Assembly: GCF_030150155.1 (NCBI RefSeq)
Contig: NZ_JASLGR010000026.1
Coordinates: 1-64,000, forward strand
DNA: 64,000 nt
Source of the DNA: Nocardioides sp.
GTDB taxonomy: Bacteria > Actinomycetota > Actinomycetes > Propionibacteriales > Nocardioidaceae
Direction of reading: 5' to 3'
Shown piece after piece: positions 8,772 to 16,744 of the stretch. The notes beneath the pieces were generated by a model. The model saw only the letters and a program-made list of their open reading frames with translations. It searched no databases and was not told the DNA's origin. Each line of letters begins with the position of its first letter. Position 1 is the first letter of the stretch. The position numbers and the translations under genes are program-made.

Positions 8772-9467
8772 ATGGTTCCAGCGTCGCCCGCCGAAGCTCT
8801 CGGTGCCCACACTCAACCTCTACGCGCAACCCTCGTCGATGCGATCCGGTCTCGGCACGACCTCGCCGCCGATGGGCACCTGGCGACTGGTTCGCGGTAT
8901 GCGATGGGTTTCGGGAGTCAGTGGCGTGACCTGATGGACGACGCGCGCGAGGCTGTGACTAAATACGGGTTCCCGACGTGCAAGCTGATGCCGGGCGGCA
9001 TTTCGGTTCCGATCGTCAACAACTGCCTGATTTACGTATGGCGCATCCCGTCGGCCCCTAACGCGGTCCGCAACTTTGCCTCCAGCCCGACCCGACAGGG
9101 TGGCTTCGAGGCTCAGCTTCCCCAAGGGATGCTCTTTGAGCCGACCTTCCCGGACAGCGCCATCGACGACCCCGCTGACGAGCCCCACGAGTTGGTTCGT
9201 GTCGTGAAAGAGGTCAGTGACGGCGTCATGCCCGTGGTGCTCGTGATGGTCGACTCCTCGCCGCGCCTTCTTCAGTCGATCAGTTGGGCAGTCGCGACCC
9301 TCGACGAAGAGGGCAAGGTGGACCTGAAGGGCGAGGAGACGATTTGGGAGGCCGAGCTCGTCGACGTCCAGGTTGAGACCGCTGAGGTCGAGTCGTTCGA
9401 CAGCGGCGTGCCGGCGGTCCCCGTCGTCGAGGTTCAGGAGCAGGGGAGGCCACACTCGGATGCGTGA
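8772..9467 (+). CDS. Hypothetical protein, partner of the XRE-ImmA protein
   Basis: 231-residue soluble acidic protein of unknown function. The start ATG at 8772 is set by a perfect AGGAGG six bases upstream; an earlier in-frame start at 8700 has no such site. No signal peptide or membrane segment is visible. The middle contains hydrophobic beta-like stretches (VPIVNNCLIYVWRIP, VVLVMVDSS). The last 8 bp overlap the downstream metallopeptidase gene, so the two are co-translated. Regulator-peptidase pairs with a small partner gene are common among mobile elements and toxin-antitoxin-like modules, so a target or partner role is possible, but no family was recognised. Confidence 0.75.
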   Translation: MVPASPAEALGAHTQPLRATLVDAIRSRHDLAADGHLATGSRYAMGFGSQWRDLMDDAREAVTKYGFPTCKLMPGGISVPIVNNCLIYVWRIPSAPNAVRNFASSPTRQGGFEAQLPQGMLFEPTFPDSAIDDPADEPHELVRVVKEVSDGVMPVVLVMVDSSPRLLQSISWAVATLDEEGKVDLKGEETIWEAELVDVQVETAEVESFDSGVPAVPVVEVQEQGRPHSDA

Positions 9468-10572
9468 TGACGCACCCAGCCTGTTCGACCTCCGCTCCGG
9501 GGGCGGACGTTCCGGCCGTTTCGAGCCTGCGCGTTTGACGCAGGCTCGGGCTCTCGCGGGACTCAGCAAGGCCGATCTCGCTGGTCAGGTCGGAGTCTCG
9601 GCCGCCGCCATCGGACAATACGAGGCTGGCATCACCTCACCGCGCCCGGACGTCGTCGACAAGCTCGCCGAGGCGACGAGTATGAAGTCGGACTTCTTCA
9701 ACGTCGGCCGACCGCTGGCCCGGATCAATGAGGTCAACGCGCACTTCCGCAGCCTGCGTTCGGCCAGAGTGAGTGACCGACAGAAGGCTTTGGCGACCGC
9801 GACGCTGGTCTGGGAGCTGACTTTCGCGCTCGAGCGCTACGTACGCTTGCCCGAGGTCGACCTTCCAGAGGTTGGGCCCGGGACAACGCCCGCTGAGGCG
9901 GCCGCGCTGCTACGACGGCACTGGAAGCTGCCGGACGGGCCAGTACGACACCTCACGGCCACTGCGGAGTCACACGGCGTCGTCGTCGTCATCCGGCCGC
10001 TCGCAGAGATCGACGCCGTCGATGCTTTCTCGCTCAAGATCGTCGAACGGCCGATCATCGTGATGACGCCGCGCCGGAGCGAGAACGTCTTCCGCCACCG
10101 GTTCTCGATCGCCCACGAGATCGGACATCTCCTGCTGCACGATGACGTCAGTGAGCCCACCGCAGCGATTGAGCGTGACGCCGACGAGTTCGCTGCAGCC
10201 TTCCTTACGCCCGCAACCTCCATGGATGTCGCTTTGCCAGCGAGACTGGACCTTGCGGTTCTTGACCGGCTTGGCCGGACGTGGGGCGTGTCCTCAAGTT
10301 CGTTGGTCCGCAGGATGGTTGAGCGGGGCCGTACGACCGAGTCCTCCGCCCGGCGGGCCTACCAGCGGCTTGCGCGGTCCAACGACCCAGCTGCCGATCC
10401 AACAAGCGCGTACCCCGGAGAGACGCCAAGCCTCCTAAAGCGTGCTGCAGAGCTTGCCGGCGAGCACGGCACGACTATTCCTGCTATCTCCGAGGCTGTA
10501 CGACTCAATCCGAGCATGGTGAGGGGCCTGCTGGGAGACGCGGATCACCGCCCTGTGCTCCGCCTCGTTTGA
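9460..10572 (+). CDS. XRE-family HTH / ImmA-IrrE metalloendopeptidase
   Basis: 370 residues. An N-terminal helix-turn-helix (about 25-80: LTQARALAGLSKADLAGQVGVSAAAIGQYE) is followed by a COG2856 ImmA/IrrE peptidase domain with the zinc motif H-E-I-G-H (in SIAHEIGHLLLHDD) and a downstream ERDADEFAAAFL helix that would supply the third ligand. Such proteins cleave or displace a repressor in response to stress or phage signals. The start ATG at 9460 has AGGGGAGG upstream and overlaps the previous gene; a longer reading from 9373 would run entirely inside that gene. The C-terminal about 70 residues resemble a second HTH-like region, as in related proteins. Confidence 0.88.
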   Translation: MRDDAPSLFDLRSGGGRSGRFEPARLTQARALAGLSKADLAGQVGVSAAAIGQYEAGITSPRPDVVDKLAEATSMKSDFFNVGRPLARINEVNAHFRSLRSARVSDRQKALATATLVWELTFALERYVRLPEVDLPEVGPGTTPAEAAALLRRHWKLPDGPVRHLTATAESHGVVVVIRPLAEIDAVDAFSLKIVERPIIVMTPRRSENVFRHRFSIAHEIGHLLLHDDVSEPTAAIERDADEFAAAFLTPATSMDVALPARLDLAVLDRLGRTWGVSSSSLVRRMVERGRTTESSARRAYQRLARSNDPAADPTSAYPGETPSLLKRAAELAGEHGTTIPAISEAVRLNPSMVRGLLGDADHRPVLRLV

Positions 10573-11018
10573 CCCGTCGGCCGTTCGCCGCTCAGGGAGC
10601 GGATTTGCCATGCGAACGCCACATCAAGGGTTGCGGTGGGCACGTCGGACGGAATGGGTACGAACGACGGAGCACCAGTCGACGTCGGCGAGGACGAGAA
10701 CGGAAACAGCGGCAGCTGGCATTACCAAGCCGCTCCCATGCCTGCGACTTCCGGAACCACGACGAGTGCCCGTGGGTGGCCGAGCATCCATCTTGGAAGA
10801 GAGGTGAGCGCGTAGTTGAACAACAAGAAGGGGGGCCTTGGCCCCAGGCAGGTCTGCTTGAGGATGATCAAGCCGCCAGCACCGAGCCACGCATTCCCAT
10901 CGTGATAACGCCATCCTGCGCCTGTGCTACTTCCCGGCGCGCTAGGGAGGAGTCAGGCCTGCAACTAGCGTGGGCTAACTGAGCGCGTGGATGGCCTGTC
11001 GAGACGGTGGCTAGCTCT
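10573..11018. other. Long intergenic stretch with at most a degraded small gene
   Basis: 446 bp between convergent genes. The most coding-like reading is 10654-10815 (+), 53 residues starting MGTNDGAPVDVGEDENGN, with GC-rich third positions but no clear ribosome binding site. An open frame from a TTG at 10569 is Arg-rich with frameshift-like composition. This looks like decayed coding sequence rather than regulatory DNA. Confidence 0.35.
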
Positions 11019-12239
11019 TCATAGGTCAGCGTAATTGGGCGCGAAGTACGGGCTCTCGGCCTCGTGGGGCAGGCCAGAACCCGGCTGTCGACGGATCCAG
11101 CGGACCCCGTAGTCCTCGAGAAGGGCGGCGAGGGTGAGGCTTGGGAGGTTCTCGTCGTCGAGGAGGTCGTCGTCAGACGGCCCGTCGGCGAACCCGCTGA
11201 ATCCGATTGTGCTGACGGCATATGCCTGGAAGCGGCCGGTGGGCCAGAGGTTGTCAACGGTCTCCCGGGCAGCGGACTCGTTCTCTGCGACGGCCACCAG
11301 CCTTGCGGGCTGAGAGGGCATGTGGTCTTGAAGTAGTTGGAGGAAGTGTCGCTCTCGTGCCCGCCAACCGATCGCGACCATAGTCGTTACCTTTCCTAGG
11401 TCGTCGGTCAGGGCTTCTCGGTGATCTGGCGGCATGGTGAACACCGACTTGCGGCGCACGGGAATCGAAAGGGCCGGAAGCCAGACCTTCGTCAAGTCCT
11501 CTGGATCCTGATAGTCGAATCCGTCGTCGTCCACGGGGGGATCGGTCTGTTGCCACTCCTCAAGCCACTCAAGAGTGTGGGCTTCCTTGATCGCTTGATG
11601 CCAGCCCGCTTCGCCGATTAGGAGCTCTTGGTGATTGAGACTCCACCGTGCTGCCTGGCGCCATAGGACCGATCCGTGTGGCTTGTAGATATGGATGTCG
11701 TTGGAGGAGGTGAAGTCCGCCAGGTCATTGATTGGGTGGCCGAATGCGCGGTCGACCGCCTGTTCCAAGAGCAGGTCGTAGTTAAAGCTCACGCAACTGA
11801 TCGGGTGGCGCCCTTCGGGGTGCTGACCCTCAGCATTCCAGCGGTCGACAGCGCTGAGCGCTTGGACGTAGTTGGTCAGGCCCTGACATTGCTCGGCCCA
11901 GTCGCTCGGGATTTGGGTGAGCAGCCGTGCAAGGTATCCGCGGAAGGCCAGCAGTTGCGCTGATCTTGCCGGGTAGGAGTTCGCGGAGGCGCTGATCTTT
12001 TCCAGGACCTCCTCGACGTCTTCGCCGCGCGCGACCGCCTTCCGGAGATCCATGATGATCGGTGCTGCTCTTGGGAATTCGGCGACGATGTTCTGGCCAT
12101 CGATGCTTGGTGGGGTGAACAACTCTTTGGCAAGGGGCGGCCGGGAGTCGCCATAGAGGTACTCCTCTTCCGGGTAGCCAGGGCGCCGGAGGGGGTCGCT
12201 GTCGAAGGATGCCCCTGCGCCGAAGACGAACATCAGCAT
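11019..12239 (-). CDS. SIR2-like domain protein (putative anti-phage NAD-consuming effector)
   Basis: 406 residues. The N-terminus begins almost directly with the SIR2 nucleotide-binding signature FVFGAGAS (about 4-11). The internal motifs SFNYDLLLEQA and IYKPHGSVLW (about 150-195) match the SIR2_2/SIR2-like family, as found in Thoeris ThsA, DSR proteins and SIR2-pAgo systems, rather than classical protein deacetylases; the zinc-binding Cys pairs of sirtuins are absent. Known defence members hydrolyse NAD+ on infection and cause abortive infection. The gene stands alone on its strand with no recognisable sensor partner next to it, so defence is inferred from family and context only. Confidence 0.78.
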   Translation of the reverse strand: MLMFVFGAGASFDSDPLRRPGYPEEEYLYGDSRPPLAKELFTPPSIDGQNIVAEFPRAAPIIMDLRKAVARGEDVEEVLEKISASANSYPARSAQLLAFRGYLARLLTQIPSDWAEQCQGLTNYVQALSAVDRWNAEGQHPEGRHPISCVSFNYDLLLEQAVDRAFGHPINDLADFTSSNDIHIYKPHGSVLWRQAARWSLNHQELLIGEAGWHQAIKEAHTLEWLEEWQQTDPPVDDDGFDYQDPEDLTKVWLPALSIPVRRKSVFTMPPDHREALTDDLGKVTTMVAIGWRARERHFLQLLQDHMPSQPARLVAVAENESAARETVDNLWPTGRFQAYAVSTIGFSGFADGPSDDDLLDDENLPSLTLAALLEDYGVRWIRRQPGSGLPHEAESPYFAPNYADL

Positions 12240-12437
12240 GGACGGTTTCTAGCACCCAGCGCTTTGGTCCGTACTCCGTTCGTGCCGACTCTCGGGATTG
12301 CGCCACCGTCTCCCAGCCGTGCGATCAGTGCCCAGCTGGCGTGTCGCGGATCCGCCCGCGTCTCGATCGGGGCGGTAGCGCCAGTTCGAAACGGGCGGCG
12401 CACGCATCAGAGGAGGAACCGGGGCCGGTGCCCTCGC
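12240..12437. other. Intergenic, nothing recognised
   Basis: About 200 bp between the SIR2-like gene and the next minus-strand gene. No promoter motif, hairpin or ORF stands out. Confidence 0.4.
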
Positions 12438-13034
12438 CTAGCGGCCGACCGCGGCGGCAGCACGGTCCAAGAACTGCTCGAGGAAGTGGAAGTAGCTCTC
12501 CCGCTGTTCGTCGCTGAACTCAGTCTCCAACGAATCGACCACGTCCCGTTCAAGCGCGGACCTTGCGTGACTTGCAGCTATCCATACCTCGTCGGGTCCA
12601 AGGATCTGCAACTGGTGGAGAGCGCCTACGAGGTCCTTGTCGTCGGTCCTGTAGTTCGTGGTCCGGGGAACATAAGCTGCCAGGTTCGCCTCGACATCGT
12701 TCTGGATTCTTCCGAGGTCGGCTAGAACCTCGGCGTACAGAACTTGACGATGTTCGCGCAAGAAGTTGGCCCGGTCGGCCTCGTTACTAGCGTGAACCCC
12801 CACGAGAACGACCGCGATCGCGGTGAGCGTGGCCACGAACGGGCTAAGGACCGTGGCCCACGGCACGAATCTATCGATCCGTGACCGAGCTTCGGCGCTG
12901 GTCGCTGGTCCTCCGATGATCACGGCTGGTGCGGCAGCGAGCCTTCGTACGTACGGCATTCGTCGAACAGTAGCGGCGAAGTCATCCGGTCGCTCATGAG
13001 TCGGGTAACGTGCGACGGTCCTCGTTCCATTCAT
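12438..13034 (-). CDS. Single-TM hypothetical protein
   Basis: 198 residues from the ATG at 13034; the reading frame stays open to 13175, and starts at 13175 or 12959 are also possible because no strong ribosome binding site marks any of them. One clear transmembrane helix (PWATVLSPFVATLTAIAVVLVGV) separates a basic N-terminal part from a cytoplasmic or external alpha-helical region rich in charged residues (REHRQVLYAEVLADLGRIQNDVEANLAAYV). This layout, a short TM anchor plus helical domain, recurs in bacterial membrane proteins of unknown function. No family or function can be assigned. Same strand as the SIR2-like gene, 198 bp upstream of it. Confidence 0.6.
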   Translation of the reverse strand: MNGTRTVARYPTHERPDDFAATVRRMPYVRRLAAAPAVIIGGPATSAEARSRIDRFVPWATVLSPFVATLTAIAVVLVGVHASNEADRANFLREHRQVLYAEVLADLGRIQNDVEANLAAYVPRTTNYRTDDKDLVGALHQLQILGPDEVWIAASHARSALERDVVDSLETEFSDEQRESYFHFLEQFLDRAAAAVGR

Positions 13035-13292
13035 TGCTCTCGAGGCCCCGATCCTGACGGCGAGGGCGTCGAAGCTAGGCAACGTTCTACCGACTGTCGG
13101 GGCCGAGTGGAGCATCTCGGCCTGGAGACTCGAGGTTAGGCGGGCGCCTTGGCGTCGCTGCTCAAATCGATTCACGCTGGGCTGACCCTTCTGGGGTGCC
13201 TGAAGGGGTCAGCTCTAGTCAGGCGACTTTTCTGGACAAGTTGACCGCATGCTTGTGTCGCCCGGTTGGCTTGGAGTCATCGATTTATTCGC

Positions 13293-14285
13293 ATGTCGAG
13301 TTCATCTCCCACACACGGCGGCCGATTGAATTTGACACTGGTTTCGGTGGACCCAATGTTCGCCGAGGTGATGAAGGGAGAACCACGGGTGGCGCTCGGC
13401 ATTCCATACGCGATTGATGTCCTTGGAGACAAGTTCGATCGGTGGGCTATTGAGAGTCCGACTCCGCCGTTCACTCGTCCGCTCCGCTGTGGCGGCTGTG
13501 AGGTTGCAGTGGGCCCGGTGCATGGCTACCTGACACGCGACGGCAAGGCGCGAGTCGACCCGCTGTATCGCCTCGCGAAAGGAATGCGTCACGAAGAAGG
13601 TCGTCGGTACGACTTCGACGCTCAAGCCAGCGATCTCCAATGCAGGCACGTCGGAACTGTCACGAAGGACGGCGACACGTACATCCTCGTCCTCAATCTG
13701 GCATCCGAGGGGGAGGTGAAGCCTCGTCGCGAGGGCGACGCCACGTCACGCAGCAGGGCTGCTTTCACCAGAGGTCGCACCCCCACAATTGATCAGACGC
13801 TCCGCGCTGCGACGGAGATCGTCCGATTAATCCGGGCCTTCGCTCACGACCCGAAAGCCCGTGAACGGTTTCGTGCTCGATACGGTGATCTCGTCATTTC
13901 GTGGGACGATTTCTGCTTCGACGCGGCCCATGACATCAAGCGGCTAGACCGGGCACTTGCGGCTACCGATCCAGCGTCGGAATATCCAAGAGCTGTTGTC
14001 GGTCGCGTCGAGGAAATGGGGGCTGATAGCAACAACAACCCCGTCGCTCACTTCGCCGTTCGAGATCCAGGTGACCATCGACCGGTCAAGGCGGCCGATG
14101 ACATCCCTATCAAGCCAGTCATACGCGTCACGACAAACCCGCTCCCCGAGACCATCACCGTGGGCAACACACTGGTTGCCTACGGCAGGTGGAGGCACTT
14201 CAGCGCAAATACCGGAAGGGCTCACTACGTGACTCTGTGGCTAGACGAGCACCGCGCGGCGGTCGCGCGACTCGCCGGCGATTAA
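13293..14285 (+). CDS. Hypothetical protein with CGGC motif
   Basis: 330 residues from ATG 13293; a TTG at 13266 is an alternative. The N-terminal half contains LRCGGCEVAVGPVHGYLTRDG, a possible metal-binding or glucocorticoid-like beta element with a later single Cys (LQCRH), and the C-terminal part (RPVKAADDIPIKPVIRVTTNP) is predicted beta-rich. No recognised domain. AT content is higher and codon use less GC3-biased than in the flanking housekeeping genes, consistent with horizontal acquisition. It is divergent from the single-TM gene and ends 83 bp before the thyX remnant. Confidence 0.65.
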   Translation: MSSSSPTHGGRLNLTLVSVDPMFAEVMKGEPRVALGIPYAIDVLGDKFDRWAIESPTPPFTRPLRCGGCEVAVGPVHGYLTRDGKARVDPLYRLAKGMRHEEGRRYDFDAQASDLQCRHVGTVTKDGDTYILVLNLASEGEVKPRREGDATSRSRAAFTRGRTPTIDQTLRAATEIVRLIRAFAHDPKARERFRARYGDLVISWDDFCFDAAHDIKRLDRALAATDPASEYPRAVVGRVEEMGADSNNNPVAHFAVRDPGDHRPVKAADDIPIKPVIRVTTNPLPETITVGNTLVAYGRWRHFSANTGRAHYVTLWLDEHRAAVARLAGD

Positions 14286-14368
14286 TCCGGCCGGCCGACG
14301 CAGCCTTACCCGGACCGCATCGGCTCAACATGCTGCTAGTTGGGGTCCGAAAGTGGATATTTACTGTC

Positions 14369-14665
14369 ATGCCGCTTGAGGGATACGTGGCGACGGCTTC
14401 GGGAGACGAACAGCGCTACTGGCGGATGCGGCGGCAGGTCAGCGTCGCACGATGCGCGCGGGTCTCCTATCTGACTCACGACGGTCGGCGCGACGTCGAG
14501 GCCGACCTCGGCCTCTACGCCCGACTGGTCGAGGCACGACCGCCGCACTGGTCGCCGTTGGAGCACGTCGCACGCGTGGCGATCCCAGGCGAGTCGACGG
14601 CGAATCTGCGGGGCTGGACCGCGTTGCGGCAGGTCCTGGACACGTCGACGGGAGCACCGCTGTGA
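14369..14665 (+). pseudogene. C-terminal remnant of long-form flavin-dependent thymidylate synthase (thyX)
   Basis: 98 codons. The segment SVARCARVSYLTHDGRRD, then SPLEHVARVA, then NLRGWTALRQVL matches the C-terminal third of the long (about 300-residue) ThyX class seen in actinobacteria and phages. The N-terminal two thirds, including the FAD/dUMP-binding RHRxxS-type motif, are missing: upstream sequence in this frame is unrelated. It cannot be an active thymidylate synthase. An ATG at 14369 could still drive expression of the stump. It lies at the junction between the accessory block and a MetF-like gene. Confidence 0.7.
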
Positions 14666-14682
14666 TCTGCGAAAATAGTGGG

Positions 14683-15447
14683 GTGCCTGGTGCTGCTGAG
14701 TTCGAAGTGATGTGCGAGATCGAGCCGGCGACGGGCCCCGATCTCACCCGAGTACGACGTCAGATCGCGCTCCTGAGCGGTGTGGCTGACACGTTCCTGG
14801 TCCCCGACAACCACCTGGGCCGCGCCACCGTGTCGAGCATCGCCGTGGCCCGCGAGGTGGCGGCGCTGGGTGGGACGGCGGTGGCGTGCGTGAACAGCCG
14901 TGACCGCAACCTGCTCGGCTTCCGTCGCGATCTGCTCACCGCTGCCGCCTACGGGGTGGACCGGTTCCTCTTCGTTCGCGGTGATGCGCCGAGCGTGGGG
15001 GAGCGTTCGACCGATCTGACGGTGCGCCGGATGATCGACGAGGCGCATGCCTACGAGGAGCGGACGTTCACCGTCGGGGCCACGGCCCGGGCCGGCGTAC
15101 CGCTTCCGTCGTGGAAGAAGTCGGCTGACTATCTGCTGACCCAGGCGTCGTTCGAGGTGGAGCCGCTGCTGGCGTGGCGGGAGACCGTCGACTACGAGGG
15201 TCGGATCTTCGCCGGGGTGCTGGTGATGGCCAGTGCCGCGATGGCGCGCACGATCGCGGCGCAGGTCGCCGAGATCTCGGTGCCCGAGGAGCTGATCGCG
15301 TCCCTGGACAGCGACCGTGACGTCGGGGTCGACCGGGCGATCGAGCTGATCGGGGAGATCAGGGACTCCGGCGCGTTCGACGGCGTGCACCTGGTGCCGG
15401 TCGGTCGGTACGCCGACGTCGCCACCCGACTGCGCGCGCGCCGCTGA
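14683..15447 (+). CDS. Methylenetetrahydrofolate reductase-like (MetF-fold) protein
   Basis: 254 residues from GTG 14683 (GTG 14662 and ATG 14710 also possible, none with a good ribosome binding site). The sequence follows the MTHFR TIM-barrel: CEIEPATGPDLTRVRRQI, FLVPDNHLGRATVSSIAVAREV, VNSRDRNLLGFRRDLLTAAAYGVDRFLFVRGDAPS, KKSADYLLTQASFEVEPLLAWRE, GVLVMASAAMARTIAAQ. It is slightly shorter than MetF (about 295), and several folate/FAD contacts are altered, as in the MetF-like proteins that work with separate methyl-transfer enzymes. The exact substrate is uncertain. It follows the thyX stump by 17 bp. Confidence 0.8.
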   Translation: MPGAAEFEVMCEIEPATGPDLTRVRRQIALLSGVADTFLVPDNHLGRATVSSIAVAREVAALGGTAVACVNSRDRNLLGFRRDLLTAAAYGVDRFLFVRGDAPSVGERSTDLTVRRMIDEAHAYEERTFTVGATARAGVPLPSWKKSADYLLTQASFEVEPLLAWRETVDYEGRIFAGVLVMASAAMARTIAAQVAEISVPEELIASLDSDRDVGVDRAIELIGEIRDSGAFDGVHLVPVGRYADVATRLRARR

Positions 15448-15512
15448 CCCGCTGACTCGCAGTCCCGCTGGCGCGGCGGGGCTCCGGCTGGGAGTGGTTC
15501 AGCCCGAGGGGC

Positions 15513-15680
15513 TCAGCCGCGCTGGCCGGCCGCCATCGACAGGATCTGCTCGCGGGTGTAGCTCAGCTGCGGGTGCGCCTCGGCGAGGTGACGCTCGACG
15601 GCGCTGACGAACGCGTCCTCGTTCGTCGCGGCCAGCGGGATGCCGCAGGGGCAGGTCAGGGAGCGGAACTCGGTGCTCAT
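15513..15680 (-). CDS. 55-residue DUF1059-like protein
   Basis: Small protein read on the minus strand: MSTEFRSLTCPCGIPLAATN at the start, then a helix with VERHLAEAHPQL and a C-terminal helix ending AAGQRG. The Cys pair (C10, C12) and the HLAEAHP region resemble DUF1059 proteins, which carry a Cys-rich strand followed by H-x(4)-H. High GC3 and a G-rich stretch upstream of the ATG support a real gene. It converges on the MetF-like gene. Confidence 0.6.
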   Translation of the reverse strand: MSTEFRSLTCPCGIPLAATNEDAFVSAVERHLAEAHPQLSYTREQILSMAAGQRG

Positions 15681-15947
15681 GGGGCAAGCCTAGGCCGCTT
15701 CGGGCCGCGGGTGCGTGCTGACTGTGGGGCTGAGGAGCCCCTTCCCGCGCCTCGCACCCGCCTCTTCCGCAGGCGTTCAGTCTTCGCTTTGTGTTCAGTT
15801 ATCTTGAACGTCAGCGAAGAACCGAACGGAGGCCCGGATGACGTCGTACGACGAGGTCATCCGGCGGCCAGCGGGTCTTCACGATCGTCGACCGACACCG
15901 CGCTGGCAGTCATGGCGACGCGTACGCCCCACACCAAGGGCGCCCGC

Positions 15948-16655
15948 ATGAGGGCCGGGGTGGTCACACCGGTAGCGGTGGCTGCTTTCCTTGTTCTGGC
16001 GGCCTGCAGTTCGGTCGGGCCGGATCAGGGCGCGTCGTCGCCCGCTTCGGCGGTGGCCACATCATCGAGTGCGGCCTTGGTTCCTGAGCCGGTTCGGACC
16101 CCGATCAAGGGCGCGACGGGCTACGCGGCGACGCCACCTACGCTCACCGCCACACCGCGCCTCGAAGACGCCGTTCGGCTCGGCACAGCCAGCCGAAGTC
16201 GGGCAGGAGCAGAGCAGTTCGCGGTGATGTTCTCCCAGCTCCAGATCGACGTGGACTCCGACGCGGACGACGAGGAGATGGTGTCTGCCCTGGTCAGCCC
16301 CAGCGCTCCGGAGGAGTTCAAGAACTACCTCGTGCAGGACCGACACAACCTCCGGGTCACTCACACAGGACGTCGGTTCGACGAGTCCTCCCCAGCCTGG
16401 ATTCGTTCCGCAGCCACCCACGGGAATGACTCGCCCACCAAGGTCTCGGTGGAGCTTGCGGCAGAGACTCTCTCCAACATCCAGCTGGAGGGCGGACGGA
16501 TCTTCATGGTCACCCGGATCGACGTCTCCTGGGACAAGGACCGATGGGTGGTGACCGACTTCGCCAATGGCTTCGTCGGGGACACCCCGATAGGTGCCCA
16601 CGATCTCCTCAGGGATTCGCTCAGCGGTCCAGGGTGGCGGCAGCTCCGTCCTTGA
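15948..16655 (+). CDS. Secreted lipoprotein of unknown function
   Basis: 235 residues. A classical lipoprotein signal (VAVAAFLVLAAC) has its lipobox Cys near residue 20, followed by a Ser/Ala-rich linker. The mature part is mixed alpha/beta with SWDKDRWVVTDFANGF near the end, typical of actinobacterial lipoproteins of unknown role. The start at 15948 has AAGGG seven bases upstream; an ATG at 15912 would add 12 residues. The 268 bp upstream of it include the divergent small gene and hold the promoter. Confidence 0.75.
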   Translation: MRAGVVTPVAVAAFLVLAACSSVGPDQGASSPASAVATSSSAALVPEPVRTPIKGATGYAATPPTLTATPRLEDAVRLGTASRSRAGAEQFAVMFSQLQIDVDSDADDEEMVSALVSPSAPEEFKNYLVQDRHNLRVTHTGRRFDESSPAWIRSAATHGNDSPTKVSVELAAETLSNIQLEGGRIFMVTRIDVSWDKDRWVVTDFANGFVGDTPIGAHDLLRDSLSGPGWRQLRP

Positions 16656-16744
16656 ACGGGGGATCGGCTCGGGCGCTGCTGTGGTTCCGCCTCGCAGAAC
16701 AGGATCCTGGGCGGAACCGGACCCGCTGCCTAGCCTCGGGCGCC

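Noticed and set aside
10569..10982. 137-residue frame from TTG
   Set aside because: Arg-rich composition, no domain, no good start; better seen as decayed sequence.
13293..14285. CoiA-like or zinc-finger protein
   Set aside because: Only one CxxC pair can be seen, and other family motifs are missing.
8407..14665. Genomic island integrated at tRNA-Leu
   Set aside because: The accessory genes follow the tRNA, but no integrase was found and no copy of the tRNA 3' end was seen downstream, so an attachment site is not supported.
15499..15687. 62-residue minus-strand frame
   Set aside because: It overlaps the better DUF1059-like reading at 15513-15680, which has the Cys motif and normal composition.
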